A stretch of DNA of 64,000 nucleotides from Cyclobacterium xiamenense (GTDB taxonomy: Bacteria > Bacteroidota > Bacteroidia > Cytophagales > Cyclobacteriaceae), in assembly GCF_009467825.1 (NCBI RefSeq), contig NZ_WIOK01000008.1, forward strand, positions 1 to 64,000, given 5' to 3'. Shown one piece after another: positions 8,255 through 17,481 of the stretch (position 1 is the first letter of the stretch; each line of letters begins with the position of its first letter). The translations under genes and the position numbers were made by a program. Below the pieces are notes generated by a model. It was not told where the DNA came from, ran no database searches, and saw only the letters and a program-made list of their open reading frames with translations.

Positions 8255-10741
8255 TTAGTTGGATCCGGCTTTGTTGGCATCGGTGTCAAAGGTAAACTTG
8301 ACCGGATGATCCACTGTTTCGGGAAGAAGTGCGATATCCAACACCTCGCCTACGTGATCGACAAAATGGAAGGTGACCCCTTTCAGGTAACTTTCATCGA
8401 TTTCTTCGATGTCCCGCTGGTTTCGTTTGCAAAGCAAAACGTCTTTGATGCCGGCGCGTTTTGCCGCCAGGATCTTTTCCTTAATCCCGCCTACAGGCAT
8501 TACTTTTCCCCGTAGCGTTATTTCGCCCGTCATCGCTAACTTGGATTTCACCTTGCGCTGGGTGTAGACCGACGCAATGGCGGTCAGCATGGTGATACCC
8601 GCCGAGGGACCATCTTTTGGCACGGCACCGGCAGGTACGTGGATGTGCAAATCGTACTGATCAAATACCCGGTGATCGATGTTCAGCGTGTCGGCCTGGG
8701 ATTTCAGGTAGGAGATGGCCGTCATGGCCGACTCTTTCATTATATCTCCCAATTGGCCGGAAAGCGTCAATTTGCCTTTTCCCCGGCTTATACTCGCTTC
8801 TATAAACAGAATTTCTCCGCCTACGGAGGTCCAGGCCAGACCTGTAACCACACCGGCAAGTGAATTGTCCTGATAAATTTCTTTATCAAAAATCTCTCCT
8901 CCCAGGATTTTCCGAACCATCTGTGGGGTGATCTTTTTCTGGTACGGTTCTTCCATTGCAATGGATTTGGCAATGTTGCGCACCAACTTTCCTATTTGTC
9001 GTTCCAGTGTTCGAACGCCGGATTCACGGGTATAGTCTTCGATAATTTTGACGAGGGCCGCGTTCGAAAAGGAAATGTCACTGGCTTTTAGCCCATGCTC
9101 CTTTCGTTGTTTGGGGACCAGGTGTTTTTTGGCAATTTCTACTTTTTCTTCCAGGGTGTAACCGGTCACTTCGATGATCTCCATCCGGTCTCGGAGCGCA
9201 GGCTGCAAGGTTTCCAGCGTGTTGGCCGTTGCTATAAATAGCACTTTGGACAGATCGTATTCCACATCCAGAAAATTATCCACAAAGGCATTGTTTTGCT
9301 CCGGATCCAACACTTCCAGAAAGGCCGAGGATGGGTCGCCTCGGAAATCGGAACTCAATTTGTCGATTTCATCCAAAACGAAAACCGGGTTGGAGGATTT
9401 GCCCTTTTTCATGTTTTGGATGATTTTTCCAGGCATGGCTCCTACATAGGTCTTGCGGTGCCCGCGGATTTCCGCCTCATCATGCAATCCCCCCAGGGAC
9501 ATCCGCACGTACTTTCTCCCCAATGCTTTGGCAATCGACTTGCCCAGGGAAGTCTTCCCCACACCAGGAGGGCCGTAAAGGCAAAGAATGGGGCCTTTGA
9601 GGTCGTTTTTTAGTTTTAATACGGCCAGGTATTCGATGATTCGTTCTTTCACCTTGTCCAGGCCCGAATGATCCCGGTCCAGGATTCTTTTGGCCCGTTT
9701 CAGATCAAAGTTATCCGACGTAAACTCGTTCCAGGGGAGCTCTACCAATACCTCGGCATAGTTGAGCGAAATGGGGTATTCTGCCGCGGCCGGATTCATC
9801 CGCAGGATTTTATCCAGCTCTTTTTCAAATTGTACGGCCACTTCTTTGGGCCATTTTTTCTTTTTACCCTTCGCGCGCAGCTCTTCTACCTCTTTTTCCG
9901 GTCCTTCTTCGCCCAGCTCGGTTTGCAGGACTTTCATTTGCTGCCGGAGAAAATAGTCCCGCTGCTGCTGATCGATATCGGTATGGACTTTTTTCTGAAT
10001 CTCACTTTTGAGCTCCAACATTTGGATGTCCTTCATCATGAATTCCAGCAAGAGCGTGGCCCGATCGATGCCATCGTTGATTTCCAGTAGGCGTTGTTTG
10101 GATTCTACCGGGGCGTTGATGTTGGATGAAAGAAAATGCGTTAGAAAAGGCGTGCTGTCGATGTTGTCCAGAGCTACCTGCGCCTCACGGGGAATTTCCG
10201 GGTTCAGCTGCAGAATCTTAAAGGCCGCTTCTTTCAGGGATTGTTCCAGGGCTTCGATTTTTTCGCTGTTTTGCGGGAAGGTTTCTTCCAGATACCGCAC
10301 ATTTGCCTGAAAATAGGGGTCTTCCGAGAGTTCACTCTCGATTTCAAACCGTTTTTTTCCTTGAATGATAATGGTCGTATTACCATCGGGCAATACAATC
10401 ATTTTTATAATCTTCGCCAATGTACCGACATGGTAAATGTCCTCCCAGGAAGGGTCCTCCATGTTGGGGTTTTTCTGGGCGCAAACCCCGATCAGCTTGT
10501 CGCCTTTTTGGGCTTTTTTTACGAGTTTGATGGAGCGTTGTCGGCCTACCGTGATTGGGATGACCACGCCTGGGAACAGTACGGTGTTTCGTACGGATAG
10601 AATCGAAATTTCTTTGGAAAGATCTTCCTCCGTTAATGTGCCTTCGTCCTCGTCGTCAGTAATCAGTTGTATCAGATCCCCTTCGCCAGAATAATCGCCC
10701 AACATTAATGAATGATATAGTTGATTGTCGTTATTGTTCAT
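8255..10741 (-). CDS. lon: Lon protease, ATP-dependent serine protease
   Basis: 828 residues, typical LonA. The N-terminal substrate-recognition domain (about 40-250) is followed by a coiled region, the AAA+ module with GPPGVGKT and FVLDEIDKL, and the protease domain with the Ser-Lys dyad in [11 protein letters not shown] and the lysine in [15 protein letters not shown]. It degrades misfolded and regulatory proteins in the cytoplasm. A perfect 17-bp inverted repeat lies 11 bp upstream of the start codon and may be an operator. It is the first gene of a lon-hslU unit. Confidence 0.97.
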   Translation of the reverse strand: MNNNDNQLYHSLMLGDYSGEGDLIQLITDDEDEGTLTEEDLSKEISILSVRNTVLFPGVVIPITVGRQRSIKLVKKAQKGDKLIGVCAQKNPNMEDPSWEDIYHVGTLAKIIKMIVLPDGNTTIIIQGKKRFEIESELSEDPYFQANVRYLEETFPQNSEKIEALEQSLKEAAFKILQLNPEIPREAQVALDNIDSTPFLTHFLSSNINAPVESKQRLLEINDGIDRATLLLEFMMKDIQMLELKSEIQKKVHTDIDQQQRDYFLRQQMKVLQTELGEEGPEKEVEELRAKGKKKKWPKEVAVQFEKELDKILRMNPAAAEYPISLNYAEVLVELPWNEFTSDNFDLKRAKRILDRDHSGLDKVKERIIEYLAVLKLKNDLKGPILCLYGPPGVGKTSLGKSIAKALGRKYVRMSLGGLHDEAEIRGHRKTYVGAMPGKIIQNMKKGKSSNPVFVLDEIDKLSSDFRGDPSSAFLEVLDPEQNNAFVDNFLDVEYDLSKVLFIATANTLETLQPALRDRMEIIEVTGYTLEEKVEIAKKHLVPKQRKEHGLKASDISFSNAALVKIIEDYTRESGVRTLERQIGKLVRNIAKSIAMEEPYQKKITPQMVRKILGGEIFDKEIYQDNSLAGVVTGLAWTSVGGEILFIEASISRGKGKLTLSGQLGDIMKESAMTAISYLKSQADTLNIDHRVFDQYDLHIHVPAGAVPKDGPSAGITMLTAIASVYTQRKVKSKLAMTGEITLRGKVMPVGGIKEKILAAKRAGIKDVLLCKRNQRDIEEIDESYLKGVTFHFVDHVGEVLDIALLPETVDHPVKFTFDTDANKAGSN

Positions 10742-10751
10742 ACAGACATAA

Positions 10752-10768
10752 TGACAGACAGTCTGTCA
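10752..10768 (-). promoter_or_regulatory. Perfect inverted repeat upstream of lon, candidate operator
   Basis: TGACAGAC, one central base, then GTCTGTCA: a perfect 8-1-8 palindrome lying 11 bp from the lon start codon. Its position fits repressor binding or a leader hairpin masking the start. The 190-bp gap between lon and rseP holds no gene, and no consensus -33/-7 pair was found beside the palindrome. Confidence 0.5.
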
Positions 10769-10931
10769 CGTTATTTTTTTAATATACAAAAAAACTCCCT
10801 TCTTCCGGAGATACGAATAAAATGTCCAAGGCGTATGCCAAGTTGCTTTGCGGATCAAATTGTCAGGCAACCCCTGGCTCCAGCCAAAATACAGCCGGAC
10901 TAAAACAAAACGCTTTTCCGAGTCACATTCG

Positions 10932-12251
10932 TCAGGTTCCGGTAAACAGCTTTAGGATATCGTTGCCAATGGCAAACACCATGATCGCCAGCAGTAAGAC
11001 CATGCCCACTTTTTGCGCATTTTCTAAAAAGCGATCGGAAGGACTTCTACCGGATACCATCTCGTACAATAAAAACATGACGTGACCCCCATCCAGTGCC
11101 GGTATCGGAAGCAAATTCATGAACGCCAAAATCATGGAAATGAGCCCGGTGATGGACCAAAACTTCGTCCAGTCCCAGGTGGAGCCATAAATTTTCGCCA
11201 TGCCTATCGGTCCGCTTACGTTTTTTGCCGAAACCTCTCCGGTAAACATTTTCCCCATTGCCCGGGCGTTGATGATGACCACACTGAAGGCCCTTTCTGT
11301 CCCTATTGGGATTGCCTGCGCAAAGGAGTATTTCTTTTTTACCGGTTCGAGAAGGTTTTCTGCCGCGATGCCAATCGTGCCTTCCTCGCTGACTGCTACT
11401 TGAGCGATGAGCTCTTGTTGGTCGCGTTCCAGCGTGAGTGCCACTTCCCCACCTTTGTGCTCCTCCAGGGCGGCCTGCAACTCATCAAAGTAATAAATAT
11501 CGGTGTCATTTACTGCCAGAATTTTGTCCCCGGCCTTTACACCGGCATTTTTAGCGGTACCATCCGGCATGACATCCAATACGGCAAATGGAAACCGGAT
11601 TTGGATGAAGTTAGACATGCTTTCTTCGTTGGAAAAGGAATTGATAAACCCGCGGGGTATGGATATTTTCATGCGCTCCCCATTGCGTTCGATGGTGTAA
11701 TAGCCATCGGAGCTGAGCAGGGCGTCTCCACTGCTGATGTCGTTTAACGACTCGTAGGGGATACCGTTGATATCCAAAATTTTGTCCCCTTTTTGCAGGC
11801 CGATTTGCTCGCCGATATCATAAGCTACAATCCCGTGTTCGATCACCTGATCGCGGGAATAATAGGTTTCGCCATTATTGTAGACCAGAAAGACGAAGAC
11901 AATGACGCCAGTCACGACGTTTACAATAATGCCCGCCAACATGACGATCAATCGTTGCCAGGCAGGTTTGGATCGAAATTCCCAGGGTTGGGGTTCAGAC
12001 GCCATTTGTTCGGCATCCAGGGATTCGTCCACCATTCCAGATATTTTTACAAAGCCTCCCAGAGGAATGGCTCCTATCGAATATTCGGTCCCTTTCCATT
12101 GAAAGCCGGCAATTTTTGGTGGAAAGCCGATGGAAAACTTTTCCACCCGCATCCCAAACAGCTTTGCTGCCAGTAAATGTCCCATTTCGTGCAGCCCTAC
12201 CAAAATTGACAAGCCCAGTAGCAGTTGTGCTACCATTATTAATGTATCCAT
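10932..12251 (-). CDS. rseP: Site-2 RIP metalloprotease RseP
   Basis: 439 residues. This inner-membrane zinc protease cleaves membrane-spanning substrates such as anti-sigma factors. The N-terminal zinc motif is LHEMGHLLAAKLFG (HExxH), the third ligand lies in the C-terminal LLPIPALDGGHVMFL, and at least one PDZ region lies between (about 130-310, including GIVAYDIGEQIGLQKGDKIL and NAGVKAGDKIL). Several hydrophobic segments flank these. It is 3 bp downstream of dxr, the common dxr-rseP pairing. No sigma factor or anti-sigma gene is in the window, so its substrate is unknown. Confidence 0.96.
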   Translation of the reverse strand: MDTLIMVAQLLLGLSILVGLHEMGHLLAAKLFGMRVEKFSIGFPPKIAGFQWKGTEYSIGAIPLGGFVKISGMVDESLDAEQMASEPQPWEFRSKPAWQRLIVMLAGIIVNVVTGVIVFVFLVYNNGETYYSRDQVIEHGIVAYDIGEQIGLQKGDKILDINGIPYESLNDISSGDALLSSDGYYTIERNGERMKISIPRGFINSFSNEESMSNFIQIRFPFAVLDVMPDGTAKNAGVKAGDKILAVNDTDIYYFDELQAALEEHKGGEVALTLERDQQELIAQVAVSEEGTIGIAAENLLEPVKKKYSFAQAIPIGTERAFSVVIINARAMGKMFTGEVSAKNVSGPIGMAKIYGSTWDWTKFWSITGLISMILAFMNLLPIPALDGGHVMFLLYEMVSGRSPSDRFLENAQKVGMVLLLAIMVFAIGNDILKLFTGT

Positions 12252-12254
12252 TCC

Positions 12255-13418
12255 TTAAAATCTACTGATGATTTCCTCTGATAATTTTCTAGTTTCCTTA
12301 TCGGTTTGGATGAGGTCATCCAAACTTGGCGTCTTAATAAAACCAATTTTCTCCATAGTCTGTTCAATCAGGTCAGACATTTCCAGAAACTTAATTCGGT
12401 CCTGCAAAAATGCTGCCACTGCCACTTCGTTGGCAGCATTGAGTGAACAAGCGGTATTTCCTCCTTTTTCCAATGCATTGTAAGCCAGTCTGAGGTTTCG
12501 GAATGTCTCCTCATCGGCCTGCTCAAACTCCAGATTGGGATAGTTTGCGAAGTCAAACCTTGGAAAAGATGATTTGATACGGTCGGGGTAGGACAATGCA
12601 AATTGTATAGGGATACGCATATCGGGCAGTCCAAGTTGCGCTTTCATCGATCCGTCTTCAAATTGTACCAGGGAGTGAATGATGGATTGGGGATGAACAA
12701 TCACCTCAATTTGGTTGGTTTCAAGCCCAAACAACCATTTGGCTTCAATTACCTCCAAACCTTTGTTCATTAGAGAAGCAGAATCAATGGTGATTTTGGC
12801 ACCCATGTCCCAATTGGGATGTTTTAGGGCTTGTTCTTTGGTCACTCCTGCCAGAAAAGACCGGTCTTTACCCCGGAACGGGCCGCCAGAAGCGGTAAGG
12901 ATTATTTTTTCGATCGGGTTATGAAATTCCCCCACCAGGCATTGGAAGATGGCAGAGTGTTCCGAGTCTACCGGGTAAATGTTGACGGCCTTTTCCCTGG
13001 CCAGACGGGTGACCAGATCTCCAGCCACCACCATGGTCTCTTTGTTGGCCAGCGCGATGGGCTTTCCGGCGGCAATCGCCCGTAACGTAGGAATGAGGCC
13101 GGCATAGCCTACCAGGGCCGTCAATACGATATCAATGGAGTCCATTTCCACAATGGATGCAATGGCATCTTGTCCGGTGTATACTTTGATGGGGTAGGCC
13201 GAGAGGCGTTGTGTTACCTCCTGATACAAGCCTTCGTTTCCAATCACCACCGCATTGGGCTGGAACTGAATGGCCTGCTCAATGAGTAGCTCTTTATTGT
13301 TTTGTGCGGTTAATACCTCGGCCTGAAATTTTTCGGGGTGTTGTTGGATGACTTCCAAGGCCTGGGTACCAATGCTTCCTGTGGAACCCAGGATAGCGAC
13401 TCGTTTAATTGTAGACAT
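12255..13418 (-). CDS. dxr: 1-deoxy-D-xylulose 5-phosphate reductoisomerase
   Basis: 387 residues. It converts DXP to MEP with NADPH in the non-mevalonate isoprenoid pathway. The NADPH-binding start ILGSTGSIGTQALEV, the metal and substrate motifs VDSEHSAIFQ and TASGGPFRG, and NWDMGAKITIDSASLMNKGLE are all present. It leads the dxr-rseP operon; other MEP-pathway genes are not nearby. Confidence 0.97.
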   Translation of the reverse strand: MSTIKRVAILGSTGSIGTQALEVIQQHPEKFQAEVLTAQNNKELLIEQAIQFQPNAVVIGNEGLYQEVTQRLSAYPIKVYTGQDAIASIVEMDSIDIVLTALVGYAGLIPTLRAIAAGKPIALANKETMVVAGDLVTRLAREKAVNIYPVDSEHSAIFQCLVGEFHNPIEKIILTASGGPFRGKDRSFLAGVTKEQALKHPNWDMGAKITIDSASLMNKGLEVIEAKWLFGLETNQIEVIVHPQSIIHSLVQFEDGSMKAQLGLPDMRIPIQFALSYPDRIKSSFPRFDFANYPNLEFEQADEETFRNLRLAYNALEKGGNTACSLNAANEVAVAAFLQDRIKFLEMSDLIEQTMEKIGFIKTPSLDDLIQTDKETRKLSEEIISRF

Positions 13419-13483
13419 GGGGTTTTCTTACTTTAGTCAAAAAGTGTGCTGCTGTATCCGGCAGCTTCAGTCGAAACTACTGA

Positions 13484-13491
13484 CAAATTTA
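13484..13491 (-). promoter_or_regulatory. Possible -7 box of the dxr-rseP operon
   Basis: On the minus strand the sequence reads TAAATTTG, a full match to the Bacteroidota TAnnTTTG -7 element, about 66 bp upstream of dxr. No clear TTTG was seen at the expected -33 distance, so this is a half-supported promoter. Confidence 0.3.
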
Positions 13492-13671
13492 CAAGGTAAA
13501 AACAGTTTTCCCTGTTTTTTTTGTGCTTTTTACAGAATCTCTTTTTTTGGCATAAAATTAGGATACGAACAGGGGTAGCGTTCTTACGATAGTTCGTGCT
13601 AATTTATGTTAAAATCCCAACGTAAACGGGGAACCTTTCCGTTTAATCCATTTAACACCAATTGTGGAGTC

Positions 13672-15138
13672 ATGCATAGAAGCTATTTTGTTGTTGCCAT
13701 CATTTCCTTTGTGGGAGGAATCCTAGGTGCCTGGTCTTATTCCAGCCTGATGCAAGACCGCAGCGCAATCGTTCCGAGCCAGGAGTGGAACGAAAACCTC
13801 GGATACCGTACCTCCCGCATGGAGGAAAATCGGGAAAAACTTTCGGAAACAACGGTCCAAAACCCGCCGAGCGTTCCGGACTCCTTCGTGGAGGCCTCGG
13901 AGAAGAGTACCGGATCGGTGGTATTTATCAAAAATTTTTCGGGACAGGACTCCCGGCGGTATAGTATTTTTGATTATTTCTTCAGGCAGGGGGTGCCCCA
14001 GCAAACGGTAAGTACCGGATCAGGCGTGATTTTTTCCGAAGACGGCTACATCATCACCAACAATCACGTCGTGGAGCGGGCCGAAACCATCGAAGTTGTT
14101 CACAAAAAGCGAACGTATAAGGCCAGTCTAATTGGCTCGGATGCCAACACCGATATCGCCGTTTTGAAAATTGAAGCACGTGGGCTTCCCGCAATAAAGA
14201 TCGGTAGCAGCCGATCCCTTCAAATCGGTGAGTGGGTACTGGCAGTAGGGAATCCATTTAATCTCACCTCCACCGTTACCGCTGGCATTGTTTCGGCGAA
14301 AGAAAGGCAGATCAACATTATGGGAGGGGAATTTCCCCTGGAGTCATTTATTCAAACGGACGCCCCCATCAACCCTGGAAATTCTGGCGGTGCGCTGGTC
14401 AACGATCGGGGGGAATTGGTCGGAATCAATACCGCCATCTTAAGCCGAACGGGTTCCTACACCGGGTATGGGTTTGCCGTCCCGGTAGATATCGCGACCA
14501 AGATTGCCAACGATTTGATCCAGTACGGAGAAGTGCAGAAAGCCATTCCAGGACTGGAAGTAAACGAGATAACTCCCGAATTGGCGGAGGAAATGGGATT
14601 AAAATCCCTGGATGGCGTGGTAGTCTCGCACGTCATCCGAAGTGGTGCGGCGGAAAAATCAGGCATGCGGGTAGAAGATGTCATTGTTACCATTGACGGT
14701 AACCGTATTTCCGGGAAGGGGAGTTTCGAAGAAGCTCTTTCCTATTACTACCCGGGGGATAAAATAACAGTGGATTACCTGAGGGACAATGTACGGCGGA
14801 CATCCGAACTGACCCTGCAAAACCTGCTCGGAGGGACAGGCGTAATCAAACGTTCGTTTTACTCCTCTCCGCTGTTAGGGGCAAAGCTTGAAGCCATCAA
14901 TGCCATCGAGATGGATCGATTTGATTTGGATTATGGGGTAAAGATTTCCGCCATGACGAGGGGGTACCTCAGAGACCTGGGTTTGGGCGAGGGATTTATT
15001 TTGACACACATCAACGAAACCCCCGCAACGAACCCGGAGGAGGTTGGGCGATTTCTTGAAGATTACAGCGGTAGATTGGTACTCGAAGGCAGAACGCCCG
15101 GTGGCCAACCGTTCATTCAATCCTACAGCGTTCAGTAG
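13672..15138 (+). CDS. HtrA/Deg-type periplasmic serine protease
   Basis: 488 residues from the ATG at 13672, chosen because the protein then opens with its hydrophobic anchor (MHRSYFVVAIISFVGGILGA); an in-frame ATG at 13606 would add 22 residues with no recognisable feature. The trypsin-like domain has the complete triad: His122 (NNHVVE), Asp151 (DIAVLKIE) and Ser228 (PGNSGGALV). A PDZ domain follows at about 300-395 (SHVIRSGAAEKSGM), and a weaker second one at about 410-488. It should degrade or refold damaged envelope proteins. It is transcribed away from dxr-rseP, and its 3' end lies 16 bp from the convergent flavin reductase gene. Confidence 0.92.
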   Translation: MHRSYFVVAIISFVGGILGAWSYSSLMQDRSAIVPSQEWNENLGYRTSRMEENREKLSETTVQNPPSVPDSFVEASEKSTGSVVFIKNFSGQDSRRYSIFDYFFRQGVPQQTVSTGSGVIFSEDGYIITNNHVVERAETIEVVHKKRTYKASLIGSDANTDIAVLKIEARGLPAIKIGSSRSLQIGEWVLAVGNPFNLTSTVTAGIVSAKERQINIMGGEFPLESFIQTDAPINPGNSGGALVNDRGELVGINTAILSRTGSYTGYGFAVPVDIATKIANDLIQYGEVQKAIPGLEVNEITPELAEEMGLKSLDGVVVSHVIRSGAAEKSGMRVEDVIVTIDGNRISGKGSFEEALSYYYPGDKITVDYLRDNVRRTSELTLQNLLGGTGVIKRSFYSSPLLGAKLEAINAIEMDRFDLDYGVKISAMTRGYLRDLGLGEGFILTHINETPATNPEEVGRFLEDYSGRLVLEGRTPGGQPFIQSYSVQ

Positions 15139-15154
15139 CAGAATACTGAATTTT

Positions 15155-15802
15155 CTACTCGTCTCCGTCGGAAGAAATTACTCGTATCGGTTGATCGGGC
15201 TTGGGGTAGGCCAACCGTGCCAGTTTTTGGCCGAGGTGATATGAATCCAGTCCAGATACGGTTACGGTCCCCAACGCCTGAAGATCAATAAAACCGTCTT
15301 CTCCCAGGGCGTTTTCCTGTACGTAGACGTGTTCGATGTTGGCGATTATTAAAACCGTATTATTCACTGACAGGCGTACTTGTTCTTCCATCGTGCAGCC
15401 CACCTGCAGGGGACTTCCAGCGACGTATGGAGCCGGAAACCCGTCTTTGTATTCTTCCTTGAGTCCGGTCGCTTTAAACTCGGAATTAGGCCAGCGAGCA
15501 CCGCAATGGTGCGCCTCTTTGTAAAAACTCTCCGTGACGTGGTTTAGGGTAAAGTCTCCATTGTGGACAATGTTTCCAAGTGAGTGCCGCTCGCCTGTAG
15601 GGGGACGGAAAAGTACGCCTACTAGTGGTGGGCTGGCACCTATGTGGAAAACCTGGGAAAAGGGGGCCAGATTTGTTTCCCCTGTTTCCTCGTTGAAAGT
15701 TCCGATAAGGTTTAAACTTTTGTACCCGCTCAGGCAATTGACAAAATCTCGCCTGAAGTTCTTGTCGGCGTCAAGAATGGCTTTTTTGGAAAAATGCTTC
15801 AT
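15155..15802 (-). CDS. Flavin reductase family protein (FMN-binding split barrel)
   Basis: 215 residues starting at the ATG complement at 15800-15802, which shares one base with the stop codon of the upstream gene (TAATG); an upstream in-frame ATG at 15835 is less likely. The sequence resembles flavoredoxin-like flavin reductases, with SLNLIGTFNEETGETNLAPFSQ and HIGASPPLVGVLFRPP in the FMN-binding region. Such proteins bind FMN and reduce flavins or act as small oxidoreductases. The tight coupling to a STAS-like protein gives no clear pathway. Confidence 0.8.
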   Translation of the reverse strand: MKHFSKKAILDADKNFRRDFVNCLSGYKSLNLIGTFNEETGETNLAPFSQVFHIGASPPLVGVLFRPPTGERHSLGNIVHNGDFTLNHVTESFYKEAHHCGARWPNSEFKATGLKEEYKDGFPAPYVAGSPLQVGCTMEEQVRLSVNNTVLIIANIEHVYVQENALGEDGFIDLQALGTVTVSGLDSYHLGQKLARLAYPKPDQPIRVISSDGDE

Positions 15803-16245
15803 TAGGTTAAGATAGCTTCTTCGATCGTGTCGCAATAGCTGATATCCAGGTTTTCGATAATATTGCCCGGATTGTTTTCAATTATTTGTTTTTTCGCGAT
15901 CATCACCATCTTTTCAAACCATTTCTCTGCGGGAAGTATTTTGCGATGAACCGTGATGCCTTGAAAGTACATCTCTTTTTTCCAGTCCAGGAAATACCAT
16001 TCCATGCTCGGCTGATGAAAGGCACGAAGCGCGCGTTTGTCAAAAATAAATTTGTAAAAAGAACCGTTTTTCACCAGTGCGGATATTTTGTGAAACGTGT
16101 CCTTAAAGTCTTCTATTGGTACGTAATCCACCAACAATTCGCAAATGATTATTCCACGGGATTCATCGACAAATACCTTGGCATATCTCCCTTCGAAAGA
16201 CAGGTCAAAGTTTTCCATCGCTGATTTGTTTAGGGTGTCGTTCAT
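15802..16245 (-). CDS. Small protein, possibly SpoIIAA/STAS-like
   Basis: 147 residues, not firmly recognised. The pattern (KVFVDESRGIIICELLVDYVPIEDFKDTFHKI, split here as a beta-hairpin, DYVPIEDF and a helix) followed by YKFIFDKRALRAF and WYFLDW resembles the alternating strand-helix layout of SpoIIAA/STAS-like proteins. No phosphorylatable serine of the classical anti-anti-sigma type was identified. It has no signal peptide. Its stop overlaps the flavin reductase start. The fold call is inference from pattern only. Confidence 0.6.
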   Translation of the reverse strand: MNDTLNKSAMENFDLSFEGRYAKVFVDESRGIIICELLVDYVPIEDFKDTFHKISALVKNGSFYKFIFDKRALRAFHQPSMEWYFLDWKKEMYFQGITVHRKILPAEKWFEKMVMIAKKQIIENNPGNIIENLDISYCDTIEEAILT

Positions 16246-16302
16246 GGTAACCTTTGTTTACATCAAATACCTGTTAATTTACGGAATACTTACCTAATAG
16301 AT

Positions 16303-16593
16303 TTAGTGAAAAGAGCTTTTTCTTTGTTTTTTCTCGTTTTCTACTTCTTCTTTGAAATTCCCCAGGTCTTCTTCCAGCTTAATGGCGTAGTCAATCGTTG
16401 TTCTCATTAATTCCTGTTGGGCCTCTATTTGTTCTTTTAATCGGGAAAGCTCGCGGTTCATGTCAGCGAGTTTCTCCTCGTAGGCTTTTCGCAATCGCTC
16501 TTTCTCAAGCTGAGCTTTTTTCAGCTCCGCTTTAAAGATCAAGAATGATTCAGGTGGGGTCCTCATACGTTTACTAATTTTATTAAGGGACAA
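16303..16593 (-). CDS. Small coiled-coil protein of unknown function
   Basis: 96 residues, highly charged, with heptad-like spacing from about residue 20 to 90 (KAQLEKERLRKAYEEKLADM and onward), so a long helical coiled coil is expected. It has no signal peptide or membrane segment. The start may instead be the in-frame ATG at 16566 (MRTPPESF); a small hairpin (TAAGGG at 16584-16589 with CCCTTA at 16596-16601) straddles the upstream start, which favours the later one. Function unknown. Confidence 0.55.
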   Translation of the reverse strand: MSLNKISKRMRTPPESFLIFKAELKKAQLEKERLRKAYEEKLADMNRELSRLKEQIEAQQELMRTTIDYAIKLEEDLGNFKEEVENEKKQRKSSFH

Positions 16594-16648
16594 TACCCTT
16601 ATCTATCTACACTTTGTTCAACCTAAATGTTGCAAAAATACAACCCTT

Positions 16649-17329
16649 TCACCGGATACTCGACATTCCTCCGTCTATTTTTAGCACCTGTCCGGTGATC
16701 CAGGAAGAGCTATCGGATAATAAAAAGTGGATGGCCGCTGCCATATCATCGACTGTCCCGAAGCGTCCCAGCGGATGCCGTTTCCCGGCCGCCTCTTTCT
16801 TTTCTGGTGTCGAAAGCAATGCTTCTGCAAGTGGTGTATCTGTGAGTGAGGGAGCCACGGCATTTACCCGGATGCCGTTCGAAGCCCATTCCGCTGCCAA
16901 AGATCGGGTTAGACCCTCGACTGCCCCTTTGGCCCCGGCAATGGAAGAATGAAATCCCAATCCAGTTTGTACCGCAACCGTACTTACCAGCACCACAGAA
17001 GCTCCAGACGATTTTTTGAGCGGACGCTGAAGCACCTGCAACACCTTGATTGCTCCCAGGTAATTGATTTCGAGGTCATTTCTGAAATCGTCCAGACCGA
17101 ATCGGTGAAAGGGTTTTAGTTGTATGGTACCGGGACAATAAAGTACTCCGTGGACAACTTCGGGTATGCCTTCAATTTCTGTAAAGTCTGAACGCACGTC
17201 CAATTTTTGACTACCTTCCTGAGAACGGGAGTAGGTAAATACCTCTGCCCCGGCCGCCTGCAGTATCTCTTTTACCTGCGCTCCGATTCCACTGTTTCCA
17301 CCAATGATTACTATGTTTTTGTCCTTCAT
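16649..17329 (-). CDS. Short-chain dehydrogenase/reductase lacking the catalytic tyrosine
   Basis: 226 residues, the usual SDR length. The Rossmann start IIGGNSGIGAQV, the SVVLVSTVAV strand and the C-terminal ITGQVLKIDGGMS are clear. The active-site segment reads FHSSIAGAKGAVEGL: Lys134 is present, but the position four residues before it, normally Tyr in YxxxK, is Ile130. Ser116 is kept. The enzyme may use another residue (His127 is close) or may bind nucleotide without classical catalysis. It lies downstream of folE but behind a terminator. Substrate unknown. Confidence 0.85.
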   Translation of the reverse strand: MKDKNIVIIGGNSGIGAQVKEILQAAGAEVFTYSRSQEGSQKLDVRSDFTEIEGIPEVVHGVLYCPGTIQLKPFHRFGLDDFRNDLEINYLGAIKVLQVLQRPLKKSSGASVVLVSTVAVQTGLGFHSSIAGAKGAVEGLTRSLAAEWASNGIRVNAVAPSLTDTPLAEALLSTPEKKEAAGKRHPLGRFGTVDDMAAAIHFLLSDSSSWITGQVLKIDGGMSSIR

Positions 17330-17402
17330 AAGTTTTTCCTCCTTTACCTTAGTATAATGAATAAATCATCAAATTGTTTGCCAGTGCAAGCCCTTTAAAA
17401 AA

Positions 17403-17432
17403 ATCTCCCATCAAAACCGATTGATGGGAGAT
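17403..17432 (-). terminator. Rho-independent terminator after folE
   Basis: ATCTCCCATCAA at 17403-17414 pairs perfectly with TTGATGGGAGAT at 17421-17432 around a 6-nt loop. On the minus strand the stem runs into seven T. It ends the queD-folE unit 50 bp past the folE stop and separates it from the SDR gene. Confidence 0.85.
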
Positions 17433-17481
17433 AGGGGTGTTCCGGTAGGGAAACGAACCAAAAGATACCTTATTCTTTTGA

